64,000 bases of DNA from Salinibacillus xinjiangensis (lineage in GTDB: Bacteria; Bacillota; Bacilli; Bacillales; Alkalibacillaceae), in contig NZ_WJNH01000002.1 of the NCBI RefSeq assembly GCF_009649735.1, positions 62,001 to 126,000 of the forward strand, written 5' to 3'. A program made the position numbers and the translations under genes. Below the pieces are notes generated by a model. That model was not told where the DNA came from. It worked only from the letters and a program-made list of their open reading frames with translations, and searched no databases. Of this stretch, positions 1 to 7,839 are shown piece after piece (position 1 is the first letter of the stretch; each line of letters opens with the position of its first letter).

Positions 1-1055
1 GTTTCAACTGGTGTCGCTCTTCTTAAAATAAATCTGTCTCCACGATTGACAACGATTGGTTTTTGTAATCGAATTTGGCATAATATTTCATTGGAATCCT
101 GTTGTACTTTATTGCGGTCAAAAAATACAATCTTCCCGTAAACCTCATTGGCACCTGTATGTAATTTAATAGGAGCGCGTTGTTTAATCGGTGTTTGTAT
201 ATCATTCAAAAGCTTTAAAGAGACATCGATTGTATCACTTTGATCAAAATATTTAGGATTCTTAACAAACACGTCTCCTCTTTCTAGTTCTTCTCTGTCT
301 ATACCAACAACATTTATAGCAGCGCGTTGACCCGCAGAAGCTGCGTTTACCTCCTCGTGATGTACCTGCAACTGCCTTGCTTTCCCCATTTGCTGACCAG
401 GTAAAACATAGAAAGGCTCTCCTTTTTGGATGGCTCCATCGTAAATAGTACCTCTTACAATTGTGCCAACGCCTTTAAGGGTGAAGACCTGATCTATCGG
501 CATTCGAAAAGGGTTTTTGGCATTTCTAATGGGAGTTTGTTCAAGCTCTTTGACAATTTGTTCCTCTAATTCAGGAATCCCTTTTTCAGATAAACTGTCC
601 ACACACAGCATGGGAGCATCGTGAAAGTGAGTATCCTTCATATACTGTCGAACATCATCAATAACTAATTCTAACAGCTCCTCATCTGCTTTATCCACTT
701 TAGTAATGGCAATGATTGCACGTTCCACTTGAAGCAAGGACAGAATATCTATATGTTCCTTTGTTTGTGGCATGATTCCTTCATCCGCTGCGATGGTGAT
801 GATGACTAAATCTATCCCAGCAACACCTGCAATCATTTGACGAATAAACCTTTCATGTCCAGGTACATCGATTATGGAGACATGAAAATTTGCCCCTTTA
901 AGTTTTAAAGGAGCAAATCCTAATTCGATTGAGATATTTCGTTCTTTCTCTTCTTTTAGACGATCTGTGTCTATATTGGTTAAAGCTTTTGTTAAGGATG
1001 TCTTGCCATGATCAATATGGCCAGCCATACCAATCGTGTAGTTCTTACCTGCCAT
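1..1055 (-). CDS. selB: Selenocysteine-specific elongation factor SelB (N-terminal part, cut by window edge)
   Basis: SelB is the EF-Tu-like GTPase that delivers Sec-tRNA(Sec) to UGA codons at the ribosome. The frame is open from an ATG at 1055 to the window edge, giving about 351 residues of a protein usually about 630 long; the C-terminal winged-helix SECIS-binding part lies outside. GTPase motifs are visible: [10 protein letters not shown] (residues 11-20), the SelB-like switch I sequence ISIELGFA (41-48), DVPGH (63-67) and TKVD (118-121). The switch I wording separates it from EF-Tu, IF2 and LepA. It starts 23 nt after the stop of a PAS histidine kinase on the same strand, so the two may be co-transcribed. 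The cognate tRNA-Sec gene lies 1.5 kb away, which supports the call. selA is not in the window. Confidence 0.93.
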   Translation of the reverse strand, partial: MAGKNYTIGMAGHIDHGKTSLTKALTNIDTDRLKEEKERNISIELGFAPLKLKGANFHVSIIDVPGHERFIRQMIAGVAGIDLVIITIAADEGIMPQTKEHIDILSLLQVERAIIAITKVDKADEELLELVIDDVRQYMKDTHFHDAPMLCVDSLSEKGIPELEEQIVKELEQTPIRNAKNPFRMPIDQVFTLKGVGTIVRGTIYDGAIQKGEPFYVLPGQQMGKARQLQVHHEEVNAASAGQRAAINVVGIDREELERGDVFVKNPKYFDQSDTIDVSLKLLNDIQTPIKQRAPIKLHTGANEVYGKIVFFDRNKVQQDSNEILCQIRLQKPIVVNRGDRFILRRATPVE

Positions 1056-1078
1056 TTTCTCACCACATTGTTCTATTT

Positions 1079-2197
1079 TTAAGTTCGTGGTAATGTTACT
1101 CGAAACAATGTCCCTTTTTCAAGTTCTTTGCTGATAATTTGAATGTCTCCACTATGATTTTCGATAATTTGATTGGTAATCATCAATCCGAGTCCTGTAC
1201 CATTTTCCTTTGTAGTGAAAAATGGCTCTTGGATTTTATCCAGTAGCTGGTCTGGAATCCCCGGTCCTTCATCCTGGATATCGATGACCACATTTGAATT
1301 CTCAACATGGGCCCTTACCTCGATTTCCCCACCCTGCTCCATGACTTCAATTGCGTTTTTGATGATATTTATAAACGCCTGTTTCATTTGGGACTTATCG
1401 CATTCAATGAACATATTCTGTTTTCCGAGTAATACCTTGATCTCTACTTCATTCAGCCTTGCTTGAGACTGCATAAGTGTACATACATCCGTTAATAATT
1501 CATTAAGCGAAACATTTGTTCTGTGATGTGAATAGGGCTTAGATATGTATAATAATTCCGATGTTATAGATTCAATTTTTTCAATTTCTTCTTTCATAAT
1601 TTTATAATATTGCCCTTTTATATCTACACCGGCTTCCATAAGCTGTAAAAACCCTTTCAAAGATGTTAAGGGATTACGAATTTCATGGGCAATTCCAGCA
1701 GCTAATTGTCCGGCTACCGTCATTTTTTCTGAATGAGCTAAATGATCTTCCGTTTCCTTAAGTTTTGAAATATCAGTTGTATAACTAACAATGTACTCTT
1801 TACAGTCAATCATCATCCTGCTTATATAGGATTCTACCCATACGTAATGACCTTCTTTATGTAATAATCTGTAGGTAAGCTTTTTACTTGCCCCAATATG
1901 ATCTGGTATTTTTGTGCTTACGTAAGGATAGTCATTCGGGTGAATAAGCGTTTTTAATTTGACTTTTTTTAATTCTTGAAAATAATACCCAAACATCGAG
2001 GGTAAATTTTTAGAAACATACAAAAGCTTCCCTTGTAGAGTAATGACTGCAAATAAATGATTGCTTTCCTGATCAAACCAATCAAGAATCTCACTTGGAA
2101 GCTCGTTAATGTGATTCCATGATTGCTCGCTAGTATCCCCATCTGTGTGAGTAGGTACGTCTAAAAAAGACTCTAAAACATTTTTTTTATTTTTCAT
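1079..2197 (-). CDS. Soluble PAS-domain sensor histidine kinase, sporulation-kinase type
   Basis: A 372-residue kinase with no transmembrane segment. An N-terminal PAS domain (about 40-145) is followed by a HisKA dimerisation domain with the H-box HEIRNP (phospho-acceptor His171) and an HATPase domain with N-box NIIKNA (277-282), G1 DEGPGI (309-314) and G2 GTGLGL (333-338). All catalytic boxes look intact. The H-box context (AAGIAHEIRNPLTSLKGF) is typical of Bacillus KinA/C/D/E-like kinases that feed the Spo0A phosphorelay. No partner response regulator is adjacent, which fits an orphan sporulation kinase. The start has a good ribosome site (GGAGGGAG). It sits immediately upstream of selB, an unusual neighbour; whether the pairing is functional or chance is unknown. 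Confidence 0.85.
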   Translation of the reverse strand: MKNKKNVLESFLDVPTHTDGDTSEQSWNHINELPSEILDWFDQESNHLFAVITLQGKLLYVSKNLPSMFGYYFQELKKVKLKTLIHPNDYPYVSTKIPDHIGASKKLTYRLLHKEGHYVWVESYISRMMIDCKEYIVSYTTDISKLKETEDHLAHSEKMTVAGQLAAGIAHEIRNPLTSLKGFLQLMEAGVDIKGQYYKIMKEEIEKIESITSELLYISKPYSHHRTNVSLNELLTDVCTLMQSQARLNEVEIKVLLGKQNMFIECDKSQMKQAFINIIKNAIEVMEQGGEIEVRAHVENSNVVIDIQDEGPGIPDQLLDKIQEPFFTTKENGTGLGLMITNQIIENHSGDIQIISKELEKGTLFRVTLPRT

Positions 2198-2494
2198 ATG
2201 GCTCCCTCCATTCTTCCAAATGAATGAAAAGAAATGATATTGAAAGGGTTAACTATAATCCATTTTTCTCTAGATACATTTACCAATTACTTTTATTATC
2301 GCTTCTATAACAAAAAAAATCAATTGTTCTATAACAGAAAGTTCCAAATTTTATTGTGTTTTCCACCTGAAACATATAAAAATATTGCAATTTATTGAGT
2401 AAGCTTGTATAATTATTTTTTGCACTGAAGGAAATTATAAAATTTTAATATCAGAGTAAATTCGATGGTGTGAAAATTTTAGAATTCAGTATAA
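2198..2494. other. AT-rich intergenic region between kinase and selC
   Basis: I see no coding frame here. The stretch is very AT-rich and must hold the divergent promoters for the kinase (minus strand) and the selC transcript (plus strand). No promoter matches consensus well enough to call. The best -10-like hexamer for selC is TATAAG near 2490, without a clear -35. Confidence 0.4.
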
Positions 2495-2501
2495 GTGCAA
2501 C

Positions 2502-2540
2502 TAGGCAATCACCGGTGCCTACGGCTTGGTGCTAGCCAAG
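2502..2540 (+). promoter_or_regulatory. Two consecutive hairpins in the leader of tRNA-Sec
   Basis: Two perfect short stems lie back to back about 20 nt upstream of selC. The first is TAGGCA (2502-2507) with TGCCTA (2516-2521), 8-nt loop. The second is CTTGG (2525-2529) with CCAAG (2536-2540), 6-nt loop. They are GC-rich islands in AT-rich surroundings and would be part of the selC precursor transcript. Their role is unknown; processing signals or a structured 5' leader are possible. Confidence 0.5.
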
Positions 2541-2561
2541 TTTACTTTATCTTTGGATTAT

Positions 2562-2657
2562 GGGGTTGGTTACGGAGCTGGTGCCCGTCGCAGTCTTCAA
2601 AACTGTCCGAGAGGCAAGTTTGTCTCTGGTGGGTTCGATTCCCACACAATCCCGCCA
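2562..2657 (+). tRNA. selC: tRNA-Sec, anticodon TCA, with encoded CCA
   Basis: This is a 96-nt tRNA-like fold with the anticodon loop CTTCAAA (TCA at 2597-2599), which decodes UGA. Selenocysteine-type features are present: a long acceptor (2562-2569 with 2646-2653; seven pairs plus a G/A contact at the last position), discriminator G (2654) followed by encoded CCA, a D-stem that can extend to six pairs with one bulged A and a 4-nt TGGT loop (2572-2588), a 5-bp anticodon stem (2590-2594/2602-2606), a long variable arm (7-bp stem within 2610-2627) and a T-arm GTGGG-TTCGATT-CCCAC (2629-2645). The large variable arm and extended D-stem exclude an ordinary suppressor tRNA. It lies divergent to the kinase-selB unit. 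Confidence 0.93.
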
Positions 2658-2711
2658 TACAGCCTATAAGCACTGTTTAAGTGAAATTACATAATATAAC
2701 GCATAGGAAAA

Positions 2712-2745
2712 CGCTCCAAGTGTAAAAGCTCGGAGCGATTCTTTT
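2712..2745 (+). terminator. Rho-independent terminator downstream of selC
   Basis: Stem CGCTCC (2712-2717) pairs with GGAGCG (2732-2737), with extra pairing towards the loop, and is followed by a T-rich run. It lies about 55 nt past the tRNA 3' end on the same strand. Confidence 0.6.
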
Positions 2746-2776
2746 AATGTTCTACAATGAACCTATTGAATCTCTT

Positions 2777-3556
2777 CTAAATAGATTCATTTAAAAGTTG
2801 CTGTAGTGCATCATCCATCGAAAAAATAGTACTTCGATGCAATACACTAGTGAATAATCTTATGAGATTTTCCGCAGAATCCTTCAAATCTCTCACGTTA
2901 GTGTTCTCCGGATATGTTGTAAGGTATTTTTTAATAAAGGAAGGCTCCAGCGTATCATAAGCCTTAAATTGATGTAGCTTTTTATTTTCGTTCATTGCTT
3001 GCAGATATAACGTATAGGTACGCATTTTCTCAAGCATTTTAAGTGCATAGATTACATTGGTTCTTCTTAGAGCTTTATGCAAACTCAATGCGCAGTATAC
3101 AAACTCGAATGGTACATCAATATCCGTTTCGTACTTTACGGGGTTATTTTCGAACTTCTGATTTTCACTTTTCATTTTTTTCGTAACGAACCCAGTCTTA
3201 TCAACAATTACCTTCCACAAAGGCGATTTTACAGTTAAAAATTCTCTTGGAACAATAGACACATTGAATTCTAGATTATTTTCTAACAATACGATAAGAA
3301 GAAAAATATCCTTACTAAATTGTTTTTCTTTAATGTAGGCCGGATTTATTTCACTAAAAAATTGCCTTAAAATATTCTTAGCCGGCTCCGCATCATTTAC
3401 ATTAGAAGTTGCGACCATGAAATCAATATCAGAGAATTCATCGCTAAACCCAAAAACTCCAGATCCTATTTGGACAATCCCCTCCACAAGTTTTGATGAC
3501 TCTATCCTTTTGACCATAGTGTCAAAATGTCTTTTTCTCTCGTCGGGACTAAACAT
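2777..3556 (-). CDS. Nucleotidyltransferase-fold protein, orphan
   Basis: A 259-residue protein of the DNA polymerase beta / aminoglycoside-nucleotidyltransferase superfamily. The signature is GSGVFGFSDEFSDID: GSG at 31-33 and the metal-binding pair Asp43/Asp45. A mostly helical C-terminal half follows. The strand where such enzymes normally carry a third carboxylate reads LEFNVSIV, with Asn where Asp is usual, so catalysis is uncertain unless the nearby Glu substitutes. Relatives include antibiotic adenylyltransferases and toxin-antitoxin MNT-type enzymes; I cannot assign a substrate. No HEPN-type partner gene is adjacent, which argues against a typical MNT/HEPN pair. It lies in the accessory block between selC and a sigma-factor relic. 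Confidence 0.6.
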   Translation of the reverse strand: MFSPDERKRHFDTMVKRIESSKLVEGIVQIGSGVFGFSDEFSDIDFMVATSNVNDAEPAKNILRQFFSEINPAYIKEKQFSKDIFLLIVLLENNLEFNVSIVPREFLTVKSPLWKVIVDKTGFVTKKMKSENQKFENNPVKYETDIDVPFEFVYCALSLHKALRRTNVIYALKMLEKMRTYTLYLQAMNENKKLHQFKAYDTLEPSFIKKYLTTYPENTNVRDLKDSAENLIRLFTSVLHRSTIFSMDDALQQLLNESI

Positions 3557-3580
3557 ATTTCGTCCCTCCCTTATAATCTA

Positions 3581-3892
3581 TTATTTGATCCCAAAAGTTT
3601 TGCTACTTTTCCTACTAGCTAAATATAAAAGGATTTGATTGTGTTTTGCTTAACATCAATTACATTTGCGATATCCTTAATGGTTAACTCTTCGTAATAA
3701 AAGAAGTATATCACTTTACGATATTTGACAGGGAGATTCATGATTTCCATAACCATTTGATCATCTTCGTCTAATTGAATAACGGTTTGTTCAACACTAA
3801 CATGATGTCCTTCATCAAAAACATTTTCGTTCTCTAATCTATCAGTTCTGCTTTATCTTCTATTGGAAAGTTTCCATTGTTACTTCTTCCAA
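3581..3892 (-). pseudogene. Decayed ECF sigma-70 factor (internal deletion, frameshifts)
   Basis: Minus-strand translation shows a sigma region 4 helix-turn-helix segment, with LPVKYRKVIYFFYYEEL and TIKDIANVIDVKQNTIKS, typical of ECF sigma factors. It stops at 3621 just after NTIKS; the expected continuation is found only in another frame, ending at 3581. Upstream, a start-like piece with a good ribosome site (AGGGAGGGG near 3900, possible TTG start at 3892) and an N-terminal-like segment PIEDKAELID is out of frame with region 4, and regions 2 and 3 are missing. The gene therefore carries a large internal deletion and at least two frame breaks. The nucleotidyltransferase gene begins 25 nt downstream. 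Confidence 0.65.
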
Positions 3893-4060
3893 ACTGTCTC
3901 CCCTCCCTTTAAATCTAAGACGACGTGCTACTTAAATAAGTTTGATATTTATTGGAATTCTTTATATTTGAATGAAATTTATTATGATTTTAGCATAGTT
4001 TCACAACTTCCTAAGCCTTCATCGTTAAAAATTAACTCCTAAATGTGTATGCAAATAGAA

Positions 4061-4082
4061 AAAGCTGGGAGTACCCAGCTTT
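4061..4082 (-). terminator. Terminator of the hypothetical membrane protein gene
   Basis: Perfect 9-bp stem AAAGCTGGG/CCCAGCTTT with a 4-nt loop. On the minus strand it is followed by TTTTTCTATTT, and it overlaps the stop codon of the gene ending at 4081. Confidence 0.8.
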
Positions 4083-4542
4083 ATACCATAATTTTTATCG
4101 AATGGTCATCTCTGCTCTCCCAAAGCCCTCTCCGTACAAATATCAAAATTAGGCAGCAAAATAAAACCGTGTTGAGCCCAATGAAAACATCAAAAATTCC
4201 TAATGTTACATAATAAATCAGCTTAATACAAATCCAGCCAGGCAGAAGGATGGTAAAGCTAAAAAATATAGACAGAGCGGCTAATTTAGTTTGAATAGAG
4301 TAAAATGCCCCACTTAAATGCTCTGCTAATTTTCCTCCATGCCATTGTAAAATGACAATTGCAAGTGAATAGAACAAAAAAATAGATAAATAGTTTTCAA
4401 GCATTTCGGGATAATATTCAGCGTATGGAAATTGCTCATTTATATGTAGTCTCATCTCACAAATAAGTTCCCCAAACAAAAAAACAATACTACCAGTTAA
4501 AAATCCATAAAACCGATAATTGATTTCCATGTCATCACTCAT
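4081..4542 (-). CDS. Hypothetical membrane protein, four predicted helices
   Basis: A 153-residue protein I do not recognise. Hydrophobic segments at about residues 11-29, 51-67, 87-104 and 113-136 suggest four transmembrane helices with a short basic C-terminus (VRRGLWESR). There are no conserved catalytic motifs. The start at 4542 has only a weak ribosome site; ATG codons five residues in, or nearby, are possible alternatives. It is a single gene with its own terminator, divergent from yneK. Confidence 0.55.
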   Translation of the reverse strand: MSDDMEINYRFYGFLTGSIVFLFGELICEMRLHINEQFPYAEYYPEMLENYLSIFLFYSLAIVILQWHGGKLAEHLSGAFYSIQTKLAALSIFFSFTILLPGWICIKLIYYVTLGIFDVFIGLNTVLFCCLILIFVRRGLWESRDDHSIKIMV

Positions 4543-4754
4543 TTCGAAAGCAATCTACAACGATGTATAGCCTACTAAAAACATATATTCTTACAATCCG
4601 TCTGTTATGCGTTCATTTTGATTTATTTATTTTTTCGATATAAGTTAACATATTATTTTTATAGTCATCTTCCTGTTCTATCTAAAGATAGAATTTATAT
4701 TAAAAATATGCTATATTTTAGATTATCAGGATATATAATTGCAGGTGAGAAAAA

Positions 4755-5183
4755 ATGTCAGATTTATTTATCATCCTCATTATTGCTTGGACCTTCATCA
4801 TGTTGGGGCTTTTTGCAATCGGCGGCTTTTTTATGTTTCGAAAGTTTTTGAAACGGATGCCAAAAGAGGATGGAAAGTCTACCCTTGATTGGGAAGAATA
4901 CTATGTTCAGGAATCATTACATATGTGGGGAGAAGAAGAAAAAGGCTTACTAAATGAATTGGTAAGCCCTGTTCCAGAGCTATTTCGTGATGTGGCAAAA
5001 CAAAAAATCGCTGCAAAAATTGGACAGTTAGCTTTAGAAAGAAAACACAAAAAAATCACTGAGGATGTATTAATTGAAGGCTATATATTAGCTACTCCAA
5101 AAAGGGATCACAAATTTTTAATAAAAAAGCTAGAAGAAAAAGAAATTGATTATACACCTTATAAACCTCTTTTGGAGGACTAA
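4755..5183 (+). CDS. yneK: YneK-like protein, DUF2621 family
   Basis: A 142-residue protein with one N-terminal transmembrane helix (about 4-27) and a charged cytoplasmic part (WEEYYVQESLHMWGEEEKGLLNELV). The length and order match B. subtilis YneK, which lies next to the ccdA-yneI-yneJ cluster. Function is not established. It is one of the few plus-strand genes and converges with ccdC on a shared bidirectional terminator. The start follows AGGTGAG with proper spacing. Confidence 0.75.
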   Translation: MSDLFIILIIAWTFIMLGLFAIGGFFMFRKFLKRMPKEDGKSTLDWEEYYVQESLHMWGEEEKGLLNELVSPVPELFRDVAKQKIAAKIGQLALERKHKKITEDVLIEGYILATPKRDHKFLIKKLEEKEIDYTPYKPLLED

Positions 5184-5223
5184 AAAACCCTCGTGACTAG
5201 TGAATTGGTCACAAGGGTTTTTT
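5184..5223. terminator. Bidirectional terminator between yneK and ccdC
   Basis: AAAACCCTcGTGAC pairs with GTCACaAGGGTTTT. It is flanked by A-runs on the left and T-runs on the right, so it can serve both convergent genes. Confidence 0.85.
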
Positions 5224-5229
5224 AACATT

Positions 5230-5739
5230 CTAGGTTTGATTAGCTAAGTCTGACATAGAGGAATTTTCATTCATCACTCTCTTTAACCTTAAAAACTTTA
5301 TGAGCATAGCTACTCTCCAGCTTATGATCATACCAAACGCTAGTAGGAAAAACATTCCGCTCGTTTCTCCAAAAGAAATGGTTTGGCCTATAATCGACTT
5401 AAGAATAAGTCTTGCTACTAATAAACCAATAAGAATAAAGATGAATGCTTTTGATGGTATTAAATAAATATCGTCATTTTTAATCTCAAATTTAGTCGAG
5501 ATAATTAAGAATACAGAAAACACTACTCCCACTATAACGGCTTCTGCAAACTCCAACCAACTAACGCGGAAAACAGGAAACAGGAACATAGCCGCTCCTG
5601 TACTCATAAATAAAGGTGGTAAAATAATCTTTTTCACAGTAGCAGGTTTTTGAGCTGCTTTCATACGAATAAAAATCATGGCTATAGCCATGAAAAAGGC
5701 TACTATTGAGCTTACAACAATCCAAAACATATGATTCAT
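5230..5739 (-). CDS. ccdC: Cytochrome c biogenesis cluster membrane protein CcdC (YneJ)
   Basis: A 169-residue membrane protein with about five hydrophobic helices and the family phrase KKIILPPLFMSTGA after the first helix. Size and position correspond to B. subtilis CcdC/YneJ. It is linked genetically to cytochrome c maturation by cluster membership, but the B. subtilis homologue is not essential for it. The start is taken at 5739 (the next ATG, 5730, is possible); the ribosome site is weak. It follows yneI by 26 nt in the ccdA operon. Confidence 0.8.
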   Translation of the reverse strand: MNHMFWIVVSSIVAFFMAIAMIFIRMKAAQKPATVKKIILPPLFMSTGAAMFLFPVFRVSWLEFAEAVIVGVVFSVFLIISTKFEIKNDDIYLIPSKAFIFILIGLLVARLILKSIIGQTISFGETSGMFFLLAFGMIISWRVAMLIKFLRLKRVMNENSSMSDLANQT

Positions 5740-5765
5740 TCACACTTTCTCAATGTATAATTACA

Positions 5766-6128
5766 CTATGTAGCTAAAACGCGATTGATGGTTTCAATGA
5801 CGCGTGATTCATCAAAGGGCTTCACAATAAAGTCTTGAGCTCCTAATTGGATAGCATCTACTACAATTTTTTGTTGACCGACCGCGGAGCATATAACGAC
5901 CAGTGCATTAGAATCTATACTTAAGATTTCCTTCGTAGCATCCATCCCGTTCATATTAGGCATGGTAATATCCATGGTCACGAGATCTGGTTTTAATTCT
6001 TTATAGCGTTCTATTGCCTGCCTGCCATCTGATGCCTCTCCAATAATTTCATGGCCAGCCTTGGACAGTATGTTTGATAAAGTTAATCTCATAAATTGAG
6101 CATCATCCACAATCAAGACTTTCCCCAT
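5766..6128 (-). CDS. yneI: Stand-alone CheY-like response regulator receiver (YneI/CcdB)
   Basis: A 120-residue single receiver domain. Acidic pair Asp8-Asp9, phospho-acceptor Asp53 (TMDITMPNM), switch Ser81 and Lys103 (VKPFD) are all present, so it should be phosphorylatable. There is no output domain. It matches B. subtilis YneI (CcdB), encoded between ccdA and ccdC. The cognate kinase is unknown; the orphan PAS kinase about 4 kb away is one candidate, but nothing in the sequence links them. Confidence 0.85.
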   Translation of the reverse strand: MGKVLIVDDAQFMRLTLSNILSKAGHEIIGEASDGRQAIERYKELKPDLVTMDITMPNMNGMDATKEILSIDSNALVVICSAVGQQKIVVDAIQLGAQDFIVKPFDESRVIETINRVLAT

Positions 6129-6160
6129 TTCAAGATCTCTCCCTACTTTTTCACTATAAA

Positions 6161-6583
6161 TCAGCTATCATTGGCAATCGTAAGCATGATGGTTAACGTA
6201 ACACCGACAACCGTCAAGTATACACCTAGGTCAAAAATCATAGCAGTTGCAAGTTCGACATCACCCAGTATGGGTAAATGAAAATGGCCATAGGTCTGAC
6301 TTAAAAATGGTTGATCAAAAACAAACGAACCTATTCCCGTTAAGACTGCTATAAATAGACCTGTTGGAATCACCATTTTAAAATTTACCGGTATAATTTT
6401 TCGAATTGCTTCAAACCCATACGCCATATACATTAATAAAATAGCGGCAGCTGTCATAAGTCCCCCAATAAATCCACCACCAGGGGCATTATGTCCGGCT
6501 AACAAGAGGTAAAATGAAAAGCCTAGAAGGATAAAAGCAATTAGAGATGTCGTGGTACGAAAAATAAGATCATTCGTCCGCAT
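6161..6583 (-). CDS. mrpB: Orphan MnhB/MrpB-type antiporter subunit
   Basis: A 140-residue membrane protein with about four helices and the MnhB-family hallmark GHNAPGGGFIGGLM (residues 29-42) plus DLGVYLTVVGVTLT near the C-terminus. Length equals full-size MrpB, so it is not a fragment. MrpB is normally one of seven subunits of the Mrp Na+/H+ antiporter and is not known to work alone. No other mrp gene is nearby. It is inserted between ccdA (74 nt upstream) and yneI (32 nt downstream), where B. subtilis has none. Its start has a good site (GTGAGGGG). It may complement an mrp operon elsewhere or have taken a new role in the ccd cluster. Confidence 0.85.
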   Translation of the reverse strand: MRTNDLIFRTTTSLIAFILLGFSFYLLLAGHNAPGGGFIGGLMTAAAILLMYMAYGFEAIRKIIPVNFKMVIPTGLFIAVLTGIGSFVFDQPFLSQTYGHFHLPILGDVELATAMIFDLGVYLTVVGVTLTIMLTIANDS

Positions 6584-6656
6584 ATATACCCCTCACTTTC
6601 TTCTTATAATGTATATCATAATATAAAAGTGATAACTATCACAACTGATAAGTTAA

Positions 6657-7364
6657 TTAGAAGCCTTGAAATCCAAATAAACCGGCTAGATAACCAGTTA
6701 ATAGACGCATCCAATCAAAGAATAGTGCGATTCCCATTAAAATCATAACCGCTCCACCTATTTTAACTAGTTTTTCTCCATTTCTTTTAATCCAATCTAA
6801 TTTGCCTACAAAAAAGGAAAGGACGAGAAATGGAATGGAAAAACCTAGTGAATAGGCAGTCATCATTATAACACCTGTATCTGGATTGGTTGCAGCTAAT
6901 CCAACGACAGCTACAAGTATAGGGCCCATACAAGGAGTCCAGCTTAAAGAAAAAGCGGAACCTATTAAAATGGAGCCAAAGTAACCAGAAGGCCTATTTT
7001 TAAATGATACTCTTTTTTCTTTCATTAAGAAATCAAACTTCAAAAGGTCTACCATTACTAATCCAAAGAACACCATTAGTATCGCACCAAACTGACGAAT
7101 ATAATCCCGGTATTGGATCAATATTTCACCTATTGTCGATGTAGCAAACCCTAACACAATGAAAATGGCTGAAAAGCCGATGAGAAACGATATCGTATGT
7201 AACATACTCCGACGCGTAAGCATTGCATTTTCAGTTTTAATTTCATTTACACTCATTCCAGTGATGTAGGAAAGAAAAACAGGATATAGTGGCAACACAC
7301 ACGGAGAAATAAATGATAAAAAACCTGCGCCAAATGCGATAAATATGTTCACTTCTTCTGCCAT
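6657..7364 (-). CDS. ccdA: Thiol-disulfide transporter CcdA
   Basis: CcdA carries reducing equivalents from cytoplasmic thioredoxin across the membrane for cytochrome c maturation and for spore thiol chemistry. The 235-residue protein has about six helices and the two redox cysteines, Cys22 in SPCVLPLYP and Cys145 in SWTPCMGP. It is full length for the DsbD-like family. It is the first gene of the ccdA-mrpB-yneI-ccdC run, with ribosome site AAAGGAGAG. Confidence 0.92.
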   Translation of the reverse strand: MAEEVNIFIAFGAGFLSFISPCVLPLYPVFLSYITGMSVNEIKTENAMLTRRSMLHTISFLIGFSAIFIVLGFATSTIGEILIQYRDYIRQFGAILMVFFGLVMVDLLKFDFLMKEKRVSFKNRPSGYFGSILIGSAFSLSWTPCMGPILVAVVGLAATNPDTGVIMMTAYSLGFSIPFLVLSFFVGKLDWIKRNGEKLVKIGGAVMILMGIALFFDWMRLLTGYLAGLFGFQGF

Positions 7365-7513
7365 AGTAGTATCTCTCCTTTATGTCTGTTCAAACACACA
7401 ATCCTATTGTATCAAACTATCCGAACCAACCGTCTACAGACGCACCTAAAAGCATGACAATTATGTGAATTTGTATCTTTTTCAAAAGGTGATACAAATC
7501 CTATGGTATAAAT

Positions 7514-7541
7514 AAATCCTTCTTCCGCCGAAGAAGGATTT
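7514..7541 (-). terminator. Terminator after yneF
   Basis: Perfect 12-bp stem AAATCCTTCTTC/GAAGAAGGATTT with a 4-nt loop. It is followed on the minus strand by TTTATTTATA. Confidence 0.85.
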
Positions 7542-7545
7542 ACAC

Positions 7546-7767
7546 TTATTTATCTGCCTGATTATTCATTGCACGCATCATCTGTTTAATCTTTTTCTGT
7601 GATGGCTTTTGACCCATTTGCATCATCATTGTACGAAGCATTTGCTCATTAATTGGTGGATTTTTCTTTAAATAATTCATCATATATTTTCTTGCAATAA
7701 AAAATCCTAATGCTACACCAATTAGTAATGCAAGGATAGCGATTAGTACAACCCATAATGTACCCAT
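7546..7767 (-). CDS. yneF: YneF, UPF0154 small membrane protein
   Basis: 73 residues: one N-terminal transmembrane helix (about 4-25), then a basic Met-rich segment with [20 protein letters not shown], the conserved core of the UPF0154 family. Function is unknown. Its position next to sirA and tkt is as in B. subtilis. Strong ribosome site AGGAGG. Confidence 0.9.
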   Translation of the reverse strand: MGTLWVVLIAILALLIGVALGFFIARKYMMNYLKKNPPINEQMLRTMMMQMGQKPSQKKIKQMMRAMNNQADK

Positions 7768-7839
7768 AAAAACGTTTCCTCCTTCGTGTTGTTTCTAATA
7801 CAGTATAGTAAAATCGGCATCATCTGACAATAGCCGACC

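Noticed and set aside
2495-2680. 61-codon plus-strand ORF overlapping tRNA-Sec
   Set aside because: It runs through the tRNA and its hairpin leader; no ribosome site.
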